From NCBI GenBank assembly GCA_001579985.1, contig LRSR01007677.1, forward strand, positions 1 through 35,336: 35,336 nucleotides of DNA, in the 5' to 3' direction. Each line of letters opens with the position of its first letter. Positions within the stretch are counted from its first letter, which is position 1. This document shows positions 22,147-33,965 of this stretch, piece by piece. This DNA is from Hypsibius dujardini. Its lineage: Eukaryota > Tardigrada > Eutardigrada > Parachela > Hypsibiidae. The notes under the pieces were generated by a model, which did no database searches, was not told where the DNA came from, and saw only the letters and a program-made list of their open reading frames with translations. The position numbers and the translations under genes were made by a program.

Positions 22147-24272
22147 TTACGTTTTTATTTTTTTTTCTCGATGGAAACAGCATCACATAATGTGGACACA
22201 CACTAAAACATTTAACAGATGTGCAAGATTTCACCTTCGAGAGTGATGGAATTCCCTTGTAAGCATTACATCGAGGACTATATCCAACACAAATGGATCC
22301 TCAAAATCAGTGGCGTCAGGAAGGTTTAGAATGGACAGCGCAATTTCGTGCGATAGCACAATCGGATTTAAGTAAAACGTTTAAGAACTGTGCGTCACAA
22401 TTTCTTAACGTGCTAGTGGTGTGGAAATAACCGAATAAGTGCATAATAGAATATTGGGGTAGATCGGGATGATTATCTCGGTAAAGACTAAAGAGACTGA
22501 CTGTCATTACTGGTCAGTGTTGGGGACATGTTGGGTATCACCCAACACAGGCCTACATGCGCCTCCTGAGTAGGAAGTTCCGACTGCTACTCATCGCCTC
22601 GTGATGGAAGGTGCCCACGGTTGCCCCAGTCCTAACATCCCGATCGGATTCCGTTTGCTTGTCTGCAACCGGTTCTTTGCCGTGTGGCCGGAACGGTGCA
22701 AATTAATCTCCTGTGCTGGCTCAATGCTGGCGTGACAGTACTTTCACAGAAATGCACGTCCATTCACGTCGAAAAATTCTATGGCGTGTAGATACACCTC
22801 ACTTGCCAAACGCAGAAATGGTGCCAGGGATGGATCGATCTTCACCCGTCCGCCCTGATTGTCGCCGGACTATCTCGTGACGGCCCACTCGGAGACTTGA
22901 AACCAGGAAAGTTCCAATCGGCGTTTGCTCACGTTCCATCCCACGCAGATTGTGCATGGCAGTGATCCCCAAGGGCGTATCTGGAAGACGGACAAAATGC
23001 TCAGAATGATAACTTTCTCGACTTATTTGCGGGCGTCCTGTTAAATAATGCTCTTCCGAGCTTTTACTCCCTTATGGCCATCCGGCTTTATCGGCAGTCC
23101 TCCATGTGCTGCCGCTACAGAATCTTGGACCCGAAATGGTTGTGAGAAGCAGTTCTGAGGCTGCGGATATTGCGGCATTTGGGCGAAATAAAACTGAAGC
23201 TAGACCGATGAATTTCATCCGCAGCTAGTCATCTGTTTGTGTGTTTTGCAGCCGGAAGTGGCAGTCGCATTATTGGACGAATCTAAAGGTATGATCCGGT
23301 TACGATAGCTGTGTCCTCCACAACTGGTACCCATGGCCAGTATTCTCCAATAAATCTTGCAGCCTTACAGCTCGTTCCTTCCTGACAGGAGAGAAGGAGG
23401 AGGGGTTCTTTCAGAAGCATCGTTTCTACCCGCATATCAGCAGGCACAATTAACCGAAACGAACACTGGCCGTTAAAACAAAGCGGAACAACTGTCCTAT
23501 AACATTTAATTTTGTATATTCTCACAACTGAGCCTATCTGCCCCTTATCTACACAATTGTTTTCAGTGAAACAAGTTCTTGAAGAATCTCATAAACTAAA
23601 TGAAAGAGCTGGATATAGGACAGACTGCTCGTACTTTTTCGAGCGGGACTTTAACCGAATACATTCAATTTAAAGTCCGGTTAAAATATACGGTTATCTA
23701 CGTGAAGAAATAACATCCGTCGTAATTGACGTGGGTGAATTCGTTCCTCTCGACGGCTTTCGGATATCCTAAATCCACATGAGTCTTCTTTTCCGGCTCC
23801 GAACAACCGGACGTGACGACTGAGATCAGAAGAAACTCCACGAAACCGGTGACGATATACCGTAGTCTTCTTTTTCCACGACAGAGAGATGTAGATTTGC
23901 CAGAGATGACCAAGGTCCAAAACCAAAACGACTAAAGATGATCGTGATCTGAGTTGCGAATTCTGAACTAAAGGTATATTCAGCTAGCCCAGTCTTCCGA
24001 CCTCATGTATATACCATACTATATTATATATTATATTACGTTTTGTATTACATTATGTTGTTATACATTATACTGTACAAATAAAACCTTTGTGTAGTGT
24101 AGGAGTATCGTAGTAGGAGTGGCGCCTACGTCGCAGCCTTGCAGATTAAAAGCTGACGCATGTGTTCGAACCGTTTGAATGAATCTGTTTTCTGGAGGAT
24201 TTTTTTGTCGCTTCAGTTCAGAATTCATATCATCTTCAGTCGTGTTGGTTTTGGGCATCTCTGGCGTTCATA
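22147..24272. other. Spacer upstream of gene F, with a GC-richer block
   Basis: The stretch 22510-23250 is richer in GC than the spacers around it, yet every frame is broken by stops. It might be a decayed gene or element, but no family is recognised. Minus-strand open frames at 23283-23525 and 23698-23913 have no recognisable content or confirmed splice partners. An AT-rich run at 24005-24070 precedes the 5' UTR of gene F. Confidence 0.35.
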
Positions 24273-27200
24273 ATGTTTAAAAAGCCTGGGAAGAAATTTT
24301 TCCGCAAGAAACAGAGCGGTGATTCGGATGACGAAGCGGAGAAATCGGCCAAAAATTCGCCGCGGGAATCGGAGGAAACCTCGGTGGATGTGACCGTCCT
24401 CCCCGCCACCACCATCACACCAACTGCTGTCCCTGTCGCCCTTGGAAAGTCCAATGATGTTCCTACAGTTTCAGCGCCGGGAGCGGCAGCCAATACCTCA
24501 TCAGCACCATCTAAATTGAGCTTCGAAGACGGTGAAGGTAGATCATGCAGAACTGTGGTTGATTGATGAATTGAAGACAAGTCTCTGCGTTGGTTATTTC
24601 CGTGTCCGCGTTTGCCTGATTGATGAATTGAAGGGAAAATAGTATTATAACCCACATTGTTGATTGATTCATTGATTGTCTACAGTTTTGTGTATCGTTT
24701 CCTCGACGGATTTATCTGAGCTGGTCCGTTTCCATAGATGACTCAGAGGAATTTCGTGTGAAGAAGTCCAATCGAAGTCGGAAAATTGCCAAGAAGTTGA
24801 AGGAGGAATGGAAGGAGGACCAGGGCCGGCCGAAAACGACTTCCGCGGAGAATGCGGCGGCTTCGCTCAACAAAATGAACCTCACTGGAACCGCTGCACA
24901 GGTATAGCTTCATTTTTTTGCCTTTAGGGAGGATTTGCTTCACATTGGACTGTTTGTCAGAAATCTGCGGAGAAAGACGATTCGTCGGACATCGAAATTC
25001 TTTATGGTGATGATTATGAAGTGGAGGATTCCTCAGAATATCGACGGCCTACCGCACCACCCACTGGGCGTAAGTTTTTTGTTTACCGATAAAAAAATTT
25101 GGAATTTATGTACAATTTTATTGGGCGTATAGTTTAATGCCAGCGGTTTTTTGAGGTGAAATTTGTTCAGGCGTAGTAGAAGCGGTTTATAGCTGCGGTT
25201 GATTGATTGTTTGATGCTTGCTTTCTGTCTTGCTTTTTCTGCACATGTATAGGTTGATTGATTGTTGATGCTTCTATTTTGCCTTGCTTTTTCTACTCAT
25301 GTATTGGTTGATTGATTGTTTGATGTTTCGCTTTTGTCTTGCTTTTTCTGCACATGTATCGGTTGATTGATTGTTTGAGGCTTCTATTTTGCCTTCCTTT
25401 TTCTGCATATGTATTTTCAATACTGATTGATGATACTGATCATTGATCGTGCCATCCCATCATCCTTAAGGATATTTTAAATGGAGAAGAGGTATTTTGT
25501 CATGAGAAAATAATTTTTTCTTCACTCTTGATTCATGAAATGTCCATAAATGTCATAAAGCGTATTAAAGTCCTGAAATTGTTTTAACGACCCCGTTTCA
25601 AGTTAGTCTTATATTTTTCTTTTCCTCTTAATATTTTAAGAAAAAAAAACTTAACAAATCCGGAAAATTATTCAGGAGGAAAAGTTAATTTAGCGAAATT
25701 TTCGTACGTGCTAGTACCAAAATCAATGTGATTATGTAAAAAATATCGAAATTTTACCGATTAATTTAAATATTCAGTTATTTTATGTTAGAGTTTTCAT
25801 TTTACTTGCTATGGAGCATGTCGTTTTCTTTATAATATTTATTTTATTTAAATAAACCTTTTCGGGAAATACAAAGAATTCCTCACTTGTGGCGTGTGTT
25901 AAATTTAACTTTAGAGTTGACCAACTTGCTAAGGACAGTAATTTGGTGGTTAGTTTTTTATTATTATTTTGATAAATTTGCTTAGGCGGCGGAATTCCGG
26001 ATAGCAAGCTGATTGCGGACGCCAAAAAACGCCGGGAAGAGGCGCGGAAAGCGGAGGATGATTTCATTCCGCTGGACGACACTGAAAGATTTGCTGCCGG
26101 CAAATCGCGTCTTGTCAGGTATAAAATCAGGCATCTTTCTCTTTCGAAAATACTACTGCGATGTGAGATTCAATTAACCCTGATTGTAATTCTGAAATCA
26201 TATTTGCTATCCAGGGAAGATGAAAATGATAATAGCGACGAAGATGAGGAACTGGTGATGAGCAGTAACGGCGGCCAGTTTCTCGGCTCGAAGGATGTCG
26301 CTGCGTTGAACCGACGACGAAATCGAGAGTTTTTCGAGCTGGATGAAATGATTGGTGGGTTGGTTGAATGAAGGAATGGGCATTTGGTATTGCAGGGTGG
26401 ATCAACAGAGGACACCGACAGGTCTAACTGATCTCTTTCAGGTCAAAACCAGAATGATAGCGATGAGGAAATCCAACGCTGGGAGGAGGCACAGATCAGA
26501 AAAGGAGTCACTTTACCGCAGGTATTTGAAAATAGATTTGACTCTGCTTATTGTTTGTTTGTTTGTCTGTAGACCTGTCAGCCTGTCTGTGTGTCTGTCG
26601 GCCGGTCTATGTGTCTGTGTGTCTCTGTCTGTTTAACTGGGAATATCTGTTGTTTGTCTGTACACTTCCTGTTTTTGTATCTGCGTGCTTGCTCTTGGCG
26701 CTTTGTAAACTGCCTTTGTTGTATATGTAGATTCAGGCCCATTCGGAGGAAATGAATCGTCCGCCTGCAGACCAGCAGTATTACTACGGTCCAAACGGCT
26801 ACACGGCTGTTGACAGCGATTTGAGCTATAGTCATGACGCCCGGACTCCGCCCACTATCAGTACCGTAGAGGATATCCGGAAGAAAATTCGCAATAGGTT
26901 TTTTCAAAATTTAGTTACTCCTTGCAATCCGTTCCCTTTCTATACTAATGTTTTAAGGGGTCGCTTGATCGTTTACAGGATGGAACAGGCGAAGGAACAG
27001 CAGCGGCGCCACAACAACGAGCTGGATAAAGTGACGAGCGACCTGACCGATTGCAACAACGCCATCAGAAGTCTGAACTTGGAACTGACGACGGCCTCTG
27101 CGGAGTACAAATTTTACCAAGAGATGCGTGGGTTTGTGCTCGATCTTGTTGACTGTTATAACGACAAGGTATACGCGTCTGTGGAATAGACAAATTAATT

Positions 27201-30200
27201 TGCTTCCGTTGCTCAGTGTCGATTGCTTTCTCGATTGACGGATTTATTAGCAGGCTGTAGATTTGTCCGTTTTTCTGCCTGATCTTTTTACCTGTCTGGC
27301 TGGTTGACTGTCTGTCTTTCTGTCTGTATCTCTGCCTGCCTGCCTGCCTGTATATCTATGTGCTTGCCTACATATCCGTCTGCCGGTCTGCTTCCTAGAC
27401 ATATTTTGTCTGATTATACGATGCTTAGTTTTGTTTCATCGACTGACCGATCCTCTGATCTTTTCAGTTGCCTCAAATCATTACGGTAGAAGATCAAACT
27501 TTGGCGATCTGGAAACGGGGATGCAAGGCCGCGTCGGATCTTCGTCAGCAGTACATCAAGGACCGCTGCGAAGAGATCCATTCCAAACATAGTGAGTGAT
27601 TTTGGCCAAATTTATACCGGAATGGTTCACCTCTTGAGACACTGGCTTGACGATTTAATCCGTCTGTTCGAAGTTGAATGTTTCTTCTCCTGCTATGTAG
27701 GCATTGAGTTGGTGCCGAATCTAGCGCAGATTGCCGAAAGACGGAGCCGCCTTGCAGATTATCTTGAGCGAAGGTTGGTTTGATTTAGTATTCGTTTAAT
27801 TAAATTAGAATTAAAAATCAGCAGATGAAAATCTTACAGTAATTTTTTTTAATTTCATGAAAATGGTTCAATTTACAATTAAGCGCCTGATCTTTTTATC
27901 AGATTGAATCATTATTTAAATTGACTTCAACAGTATTAGTTGGCAAGTAACACAGTTTTTCTCTTGTGCTGTTTAGAAAGGCTTTGGCGTCCTCGGTGGG
28001 CATGTCCATCGAGAGCTTTGATATGGACGATTATGAACCGACTGGTACACCTCAAACCTGTAAGTGCGTCCACTGTGTGGAAAAACATAAAAAAACTCAT
28101 TGTCTTGATTCATTCAATCAACTGTAACTGCACAGCCTAGTGATCGGTTAGTAAGAACCACATCACTTGAAATCAGAATTTAAAATGGATTGATACGCTT
28201 TATCCATGTGTCGTGCGCTGTCATTTGGGTACAATTTAAAATGGAATGATGCGCTATGTCGAAGTGTCGTGCGCTGTCATTTGGATGTGGCTCCTTTCTT
28301 GTCGCCTCTGCCCTTCTTCCCCAGTCGCGCCGCCTTCTCGACCAGCTCTTGCTGGCGCTTCTCATTCTCCAACTCCTTCGCCCGCGCCAGCTCCACCCTC
28401 CCCAGGTCAATGTGTCGCTCCAGTTTGGCCTGCGTGAAGACGTGATAGGGATTCCGGCAACACCAACCACATACTTGATTTCAACTTTTTGGTTGGTCTA
28501 GTTGCAAATTCGATAAGTTCATCTTTTGAAAAACAGCAGAATAGTTTTGTTTAAATCACGATTTTTAATTTAAATTAAGCCAAAAATCAGCACGTGACCA
28601 AAATCGGATTTTAAATCAAAATAAAGATCACTTAATTCGGAATAAGAATGATTTTTTCCGGCATTGTTAATAGAGTTTCAGTTAAAATTACAGTTGAGTT
28701 AAAATGCTTCTACAGCTTATAAATTTTATTAGAAACAATCTATTTTGGCCTATTTTAAACACTACAGCAGAACTGGGATAGTATATTAAAATTAGTTTTA
28801 ATTCATTTCTTTGTCAGCTTTGTCTTGTGAATGTGTAGACATAACGAAGCTGACTAGAATTGTCTTGACATTTCTTGAGATTAATTATCCAGCCTTACCT
28901 CCTTTCGCCATACCGAAGCATTCCATACGCCACTACACCAGTTGAGATTGCGAGCATACGTTACTTGACGTCAACAGGATTATTTTGTGATTATTTGTAA
29001 TTAACTTATTTGATGGAATTATTTGGTGTCAACAGAATTTTTATCACAATAAAACATAATTATTTTCTGATTCTCCGCAAGTACTTAATCTTACTAGAAT
29101 TGTTTTGGATGGAGCTAGAAACAACTTTTGAAATCCACCGGCATACTTTAGTCGAGTACATCCCACACTTGCCACCCCTCCCCCCCCCCCCCTCTTGATG
29201 TCCTAAATATTTCTACCAACGTCGATGGTACGAGCGAGTCAGAATTTTACAATCTAATGTTTTCTTATTATTCTTACCAAATGAATTGGATTCCGCTCTT
29301 GTGTTCCTCTGTGACTGAGCCGCCTGCTGAACGATCCGACTACCAGCAATGGGCGGGCTAACCTTAACCCCAGCTTTAGCTGCCGGCTGGGCTGGGAGTG
29401 GATGTTTTTGTTTCAGTCGGTATCGGTGCAGCAGCAGGGGAAGACATTTGCTTTGGATGAGGTTGCGTGCCCAAGGACAGTTCCGCAGACTTTGGTTCGG
29501 GATTTTCAGGGTGATCGGTGACCTCGCTGCCGCTGGTCCTCGCGCCGCAGACCTTGTAGTACTCCTCGCACCCTGTCGGCTGCTTCTCGGGACCGAGAAT
29601 CCTTTTCGTTTCGGTGGTTTCGGAACGACCCTGCGACGAGGCCTACGGAGCAGCAGGACGGGGGCATTGCTGCTGATATCCATCGCATTATGGGACAACA
29701 CAGGTTGATTACTAGTCACGGTCTATACTTGCGTCAGGGAGCATTCTCAGTCCACAATTTTGATCCTTTTTTATCGCTCCGTGACATACACACACAGCGT
29801 GGACAAGTGTGTCGACGCTGCTATTACGTACGTACAGCTGTATACGTATATCGTGCCGGGAAATTTGATTCTCACCTTTGCAGCAGGGGTTGAAAAATAT
29901 CTCTCAAGGACTAGAATGTCGTTTTCCTGTTCCTCAAAGTAATTGGAAGGAAATTAAGATGAGTCGGTATTTGGAATTATGGACACCGATAGGGATTGGA
30001 CCGGTATAGGGGATGAATTTATGATGGAGCAGCGCTGATTTCTTGTTTTGTTTTTTGCAGTGGAAAGTGTGGCCAACGCTGCGGCAGTCTTCGACGACAC
30101 TGTGAGCGACTTCAAGTCGCTACCCTCGATACTCAAGCGTTTTGTGCAGTGGCGGACCGATTGCTCCCACTCATATAGCGACGCATGGATTGCACTGTGC

Positions 30201-30378
30201 ATACCGAAACTGGTGGCTCCCTTGATTCGATTCAAGCTGCTGGGATGGAATCCCATCAAGGTAAGCCATTGGGTTCGAGCCTATCTGGTCCGTACTATTT
30301 CGATATTGCTATCCCATCTCCTTTTTTGTGTCTGGTTGCATTTAGGTGTATCCCTCTGATTGTCTGCGTCTCTCTACC

Positions 30379-30423
<45 letters not shown>

Positions 30424-32715
30424 TTGTATTTTTGTTTGCCTGTCTGATTGTCTACATGTATGTCTGTGTATCTGTCTGTATGTCTGTCTCTTTGTCTGTT
30501 AGTCTATCTATCTGCCTGTCTGTCTGTCTGTCTGCCTGACTGATTGTCTCTCTGGCCATCTGCCTATCTATTCATCCACTTATCTGCCTGTCCGTCTGTC
30601 TACAGGTGTTTTTATTTACATCTTTCTCTGTCGTCTGCCATTCTCTGTCGATTAAACTCTGTTTGTGTCATGTCATTTCTCTCCTTTTACCTATTGTAGC
30701 CAGGGGGTCTTGCCTTGCTGGAGATGCCTTGGTTTCGTGACATCCTCACCCACCTTTTCGTGGCATCATCCTCTGGGACGGTAACGGCGGACGACCCCGA
30801 CATTCGGGTCCTACCCATGTTGGTGGAGGACGTAATCTTTACTCGCCTATCTGGTAATTAATGACCTTGTACTAGTAATCTCATGCGCAGCTGCAGGTTG
30901 AAATATTTGAATTTTGTTGGTTCAGCTCTTCTGGACACGTGGGATCCCATGTCACAGGTTCAGTCCGCGCGACTGGTGGCGCTTCTTCGCGAGCTCTTCG
31001 CGCGGTTTCCTGCCATTGCCATGACCAGGAAACCAGTGCAGGTGAGTTGCCTTTTTTAACACGCAGGCCGGGTTAACGTACAAGGTCAGTAGAGTAGTCA
31101 GGACTAGTTTCAGTTCTGCATTTTGTAGGATTTTTTTCGCGCTCTTGTCCAGCGACTGATCCAGACGATTGAGGACGAGATTTACCTGCCGGTCTACTCC
31201 CAGAGGTCAGTGTGATCGAGGAGTGATGTGTACTGGGTGGTGGAGGCAATACGTTTTGATTTTTTGAACTGACTTAAGTGATGTCCCTTCAACTGTTGAG
31301 AAGCTGAAAACTAATCTTTGCTTCCGGTTTTTTATTTGGCCGGAATCAATTAAAGGGATGATTCGGTTTAAACTGCTTGGCGTGTGTGTTTTACGACACA
31401 AAAAAGTACAGATTTCTGAAAGGACTGGCAGTTTAGCCATGAAACCTTGTTTTTGAAAAATATCAAACCGGACGTTTTTTTCAGCTGCTGCATGTGCACT
31501 CGACTATGAGTTTTTGTTTTCCGTAAGTTTTCTAAAACGTAACGAAATTGGGAAATCTAATCAGATGCTTGCAATGCATCAGTGAGTGAGCTCAGCGTTG
31601 GGAAAACGCGATTGTTGATCATTTGGTACATTTAATAGTATTCCCTTATTGGCAAACTGCAACGCAGTCTCGCTCATTCGTCTCTTTTCTAATGCGTCTA
31701 ATTCGTCTCTCTTAATTGCAGAATTCTTGAGACCGACAAGGAGGCCGTGGCGTTTGTGTCCGATCAATTCCGGGCTGCTTTCAAGGTATTTCCGTCTCAT
31801 GTTGTACTTTGCAGTCAGTCTCGTCGAGATCCCGAGTTTCCTAGTTTCATTTACATTATTGAATCGGATAATGGATTGTTTGCAGTTGTTCTGCAATATC
31901 CTCCTCTTTCATGGCATCCTATCGAACGCGGCACTGGTGGAGCTGTCCCTGGAACGGTTGCTTAATCGGTATCTCCTGCTGCCTCTCCGGACGTCGCATG
32001 ACCGGAAGGAAAGCGTCGCTCGTTGTGTGGCGGTGAGATTGAACTTGCGCTTACCCGTTTAGTCTCTTTCTTTAGAAACTGTCCGCGTTAAGTTTTTTAA
32101 TATTATTGTGGAATGCTTTTAGATTGCAGCGAGAATTCCCGAGGATCGTCTCTGCACCGGACCGTCCCCGCCGACCGTGCCAAAGCACCTGGAAATGTTC
32201 TGCCACGTGACGACTAATTTGGGCAAACAGAATCCCAGCAGGTAAAAAAGCCCTGTGATTAGTTTGGTAGAATGGAAAGCGGAAAACTAATGTTGTGGGT
32301 TAGTGTGGAAACTCAACGTGTGGGTCAGTGTGTTTTGGATTAGTGTGAAAATATGATTTCAAGTACCAATATGGATTTTTATCTTAAAATAAAATTTATT
32401 GTAAAAAATTATTAATATCGAGCATAAGAAATTTAATTAATTAAAAAATATGTGAAATACCAAAATTGGGAAATTTATCTTTAAAAAAATAAAATTTGAA
32501 CACGGTATTTAAAATTGAATAGTTGAAACAACTATATTGCTGGTTAGCTTAATTTTACCTTTAATGCTTAATAAAGTCAATTCTGGCGGTTCATTCTAAA
32601 CTTAATGGTGTTTTTTTGCAGGGAGGAAGTGGCGGACCTGTCCAAGATACTGCAACGTCTGAAGGATTTCAAGGGCGCCGAGGTGCTGGAAAAGCAGCTT
32701 TTAAGTGATCGTTGA
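24273..32715 (+). CDS. PAXBP1: Gene F: PAXBP1 / GCFC (GC-rich sequence DNA-binding factor) homologue, 19 exons, 832 aa
   Basis: Exons are 24273-24537, 24738-24901, 24961-25069, 25986-26118, 26215-26354, 26442-26521, 26731-26897, 26979-27168, 27468-27591, 27701-27773, 27977-28059, 30061-30260, 30700-30853, 30926-31041, 31129-31205, 31722-31785, 31886-32032, 32123-32241 and 32622-32715. Every intron is GT-AG with matching phase, 2499 nt in all. The protein begins MFKKPGKKFFRKK like the family. It then has acidic and basic low-complexity regions, GGIPDSKLIADAKKRR, the conserved EIQRWEEAQIRKGV (about 280-294), and a coiled coil ending in YKFYQEMRGFVLDLV (about 396-410). The GCFC domain (about 510-832) holds SYSDAWIALCIPKLVAPLIR, MPWFRDIL and LSLERLLNRYLLLP. 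Vertebrate PAXBP1 links PAX3/7 to H3K4 methyltransferase, and the family acts in spliceosome disassembly. It is expected to be nuclear. Length is close to the vertebrate protein. I am sure of the family. Confidence 0.97.
25199..25416 (+). repeat. Minisatellite, four ~55-bp units, in gene F intron 3
   Basis: Units start at 25199, 25254, 25308 and 25363. Each reads TTGATTGATTGTTTGATG-like, then a TTTTG-rich part, then TTGCTTTTTCTGCACATGTA. They differ from each other by a few bases. Confidence 0.9.
26556..26634 (+). repeat. TGTCTG-type repeat in gene F intron 6
   Basis: Imperfect TGTCTGT/GTCTGCC units within the 209-bp intron 26522-26730. Confidence 0.75.
27294..27365 (+). repeat. CTGT-type repeat in gene F intron 8
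   Basis: Imperfect CTGT/CTGCCTGC units within the 299-bp intron 27169-27467. Confidence 0.75.
28177..28285 (+). repeat. Tandem duplication, period 56 bp, in gene F intron 11
   Basis: Units begin at 28177 and 28233. Both carry AATTTAAAATGGA near the start and GTGTCGTGCGCTGTCATTTGG near the end. The second unit overlaps the stop codon of the minus-strand coding-like segment at 28277-28429. Confidence 0.85.
28277..28429 (-). CDS. Coding-like terminal exon nested antisense in gene F intron 11
   Basis: On the minus strand, an acceptor-like TCTTCACGCAG precedes 50 sense codons and TGA at 28279-28277. The frame has strong third-position GC and a clear heptad-like charged helix: AKLERHIDLGRVELARAKEL, then ENEKRQQELVEKAARLGKKG and a basic end. 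The frame is also open upstream for about 14 codons (CRNPYHVFTQ), so the exon may be longer. It is not part of gene F, whose splice phases skip it cleanly. I do not recognise the family. It could be the last exon of a gene whose 5' part is at 29278-29683, or a retained fragment. Confidence 0.4.
   Translation of the reverse strand, partial: AKLERHIDLGRVELARAKELENEKRQQELVEKAARLGKKGRGDKKGATSK
29278..29683 (-). CDS. Coding-like segment with frame conflict, nested antisense in gene F intron 11
   Basis: Reading on the minus strand from ATG at 29683, one frame stays open past a good donor at 29278 (TTTG|GTAAGA). It gives a basic Arg/Pro/Ala-rich peptide. Between about 29630 and 29380, however, a different frame has the better codon pattern and a more protein-like sequence (KRILGPEKQPTGCEEYYKVC). 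That frame ends at a TAA in PSPAGS. After this point the first frame looks coding again (VSPPIAGSRIVQQAAQSQR). The pattern could be two frameshifts in a decaying gene, a sequence error, or dual-frame use. The family is unknown; a distant likeness to the Jupiter/HN1 motif style is too weak to call. Confidence 0.35.
30367..30602 (+). repeat. (TCTG)n microsatellite in gene F intron 12
   Basis: A perfect (TGTC)n core lies at about 30378-30420, with interrupted units to 30602. The intron is 30261-30699. Confidence 0.92.
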
Positions 32716-32895
32716 GTTTCTCGGGGGCTTGTACGTCTTACGCTTGTCGATTCTTTTATTGTATTACATCAACGTGGGTAATAATGATGAGTTGTTCATC
32801 GTATTCGTATTACCGTAGTGACAAGTGATGCTGAGAAGGATGATGACGGATTGTTTAGTATGCTTGTAAAACTGTCTAGATACTGGGATAGTACT
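32716..32895 (+). other. 3' flank of gene F
   Basis: Probable 3' UTR. No perfect AATAAA is seen close to the stop. Confidence 0.4.
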
Positions 32896-33258
32896 GTACG
32901 AGGTAAAGGCTATTAACCAGGCCGTTTTAGAAATCGTAACTTAATCAGACCGGTTTTTTTCAACGTTGATTTCCCGGCGCTGCAGTGCTGCCATGCCATA
33001 GCAGATGGCTTGAAAACATTCAGAAAAGTCTCTGACCCATTTTAGTTCGTTTCTAAGCTTCACGATTCGAATCTGGGTCCAAAAAAAGGAAGGGAAGAAT
33101 CTCAATGGAGAAGTATGCAAGCAGTCCGGTAGAGGCGCCACTTCGGTTCCTTATGCGCCGTCGTTTCCTTAAAAACGACTTTTGCGCACCTGCTGGCCTG
33201 CCGGCCTGGTTAAGTTACGATTTCTAAAACGATCTGGTTAATAGCCTTTACCTCGTAC
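32896..33258. mobile_element. Inverted-repeat element, 363 bp
   Basis: The left arm 32896-32944 and right arm 33210-33258 are inverted copies about 49 bp long with one or two mismatches. The arms carry GTACGAGGTAAAGGCTATTA and TTTTAGAAATCGTAACTTAA. The 265-bp interior has no complete protein. It looks like a non-autonomous transposon. No clear target-site duplication was seen. Confidence 0.82.
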
Positions 33259-33689
33259 TGACGCGATGATTCAAAATCGTTACTTCGTTATCCTAACCCG
33301 GAGTGCACGTATAAGCTCATGCGCGGATCCATAGGTCTAAGTTTACGGTGGGTCTATTTCTACTGCGCGAAGCTATCGCATCAATACAGTAACGTATACA
33401 GCAGGAAAATCCAAAAACATGCCCATTGTGAAGGTATGCCATGGCGGGAGGAATGAAAAGCTACTAGATCTGAAAAGGCAACGAATCGAAATTAGTCACG
33501 TTCTGAAACAATTTGAGTTGCACTGGTGACCGACCTACAGGTAGTCGGTAATGCTTCAGTTAAGTTTTTGTTCCACTTTACGGTTGCTTATTAGACCAAA
33601 GAGTAGATGGACGAGGTCTTCAAAAGTCTCACTTATGTGACCGAGACACCTAGACATCTGCATGTCCAAAAATTCCAAAAATCACCCAC

Positions 33690-33712
33690 CCTTATCTGAA
33701 AAAATGGGTGGC
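33690..33712 (+). repeat. Short hairpin
   Basis: CCACCC and GGGTGG arms enclose an A/T-rich loop. It could fold as a small stem-loop. No function is assigned. Confidence 0.4.
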
Positions 33713-33965
33713 TTTTTTCAGTGGCCCGCCATAGCAGAGATCAGATGTGCGCGAAGAAAATAGTGTACATGTTCCTTAGAGGTTCTCAAAGTACTACACA
33801 ACATCGACCGTGGGCCAGCTTCAGTGCTTGCTTCCGACCATGCAGCTATCCATATAAGCGTTGATCATAATCGTAGTACATAATCTATAAAGTGAAGATA
33901 CCAACGCCTGTTTGCGGATTCAGCGGCTGGGTTGCCACGAATTACCACACTACTACATCAGTGGT

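Noticed and set aside
24150-24180. tRNA-like B-box (GGTTCGAAC on the minus strand)
   Set aside because: No A-box or cloverleaf arms are found at the required distance. Other TTCGAA words at about 2595 and 33065 also lack tRNA context.
24236-24655. Minus-strand 139-codon open frame
   Set aside because: It is the shadow of exon 1 of gene F, which starts with the conserved MFKK...FFRKK N-terminus of the family.
28180-28470. Plus-strand and alternative minus-strand open frames over the nested segment
   Set aside because: The frame ending at 28277 on the minus strand has far better codon composition. The others are shadows of it.
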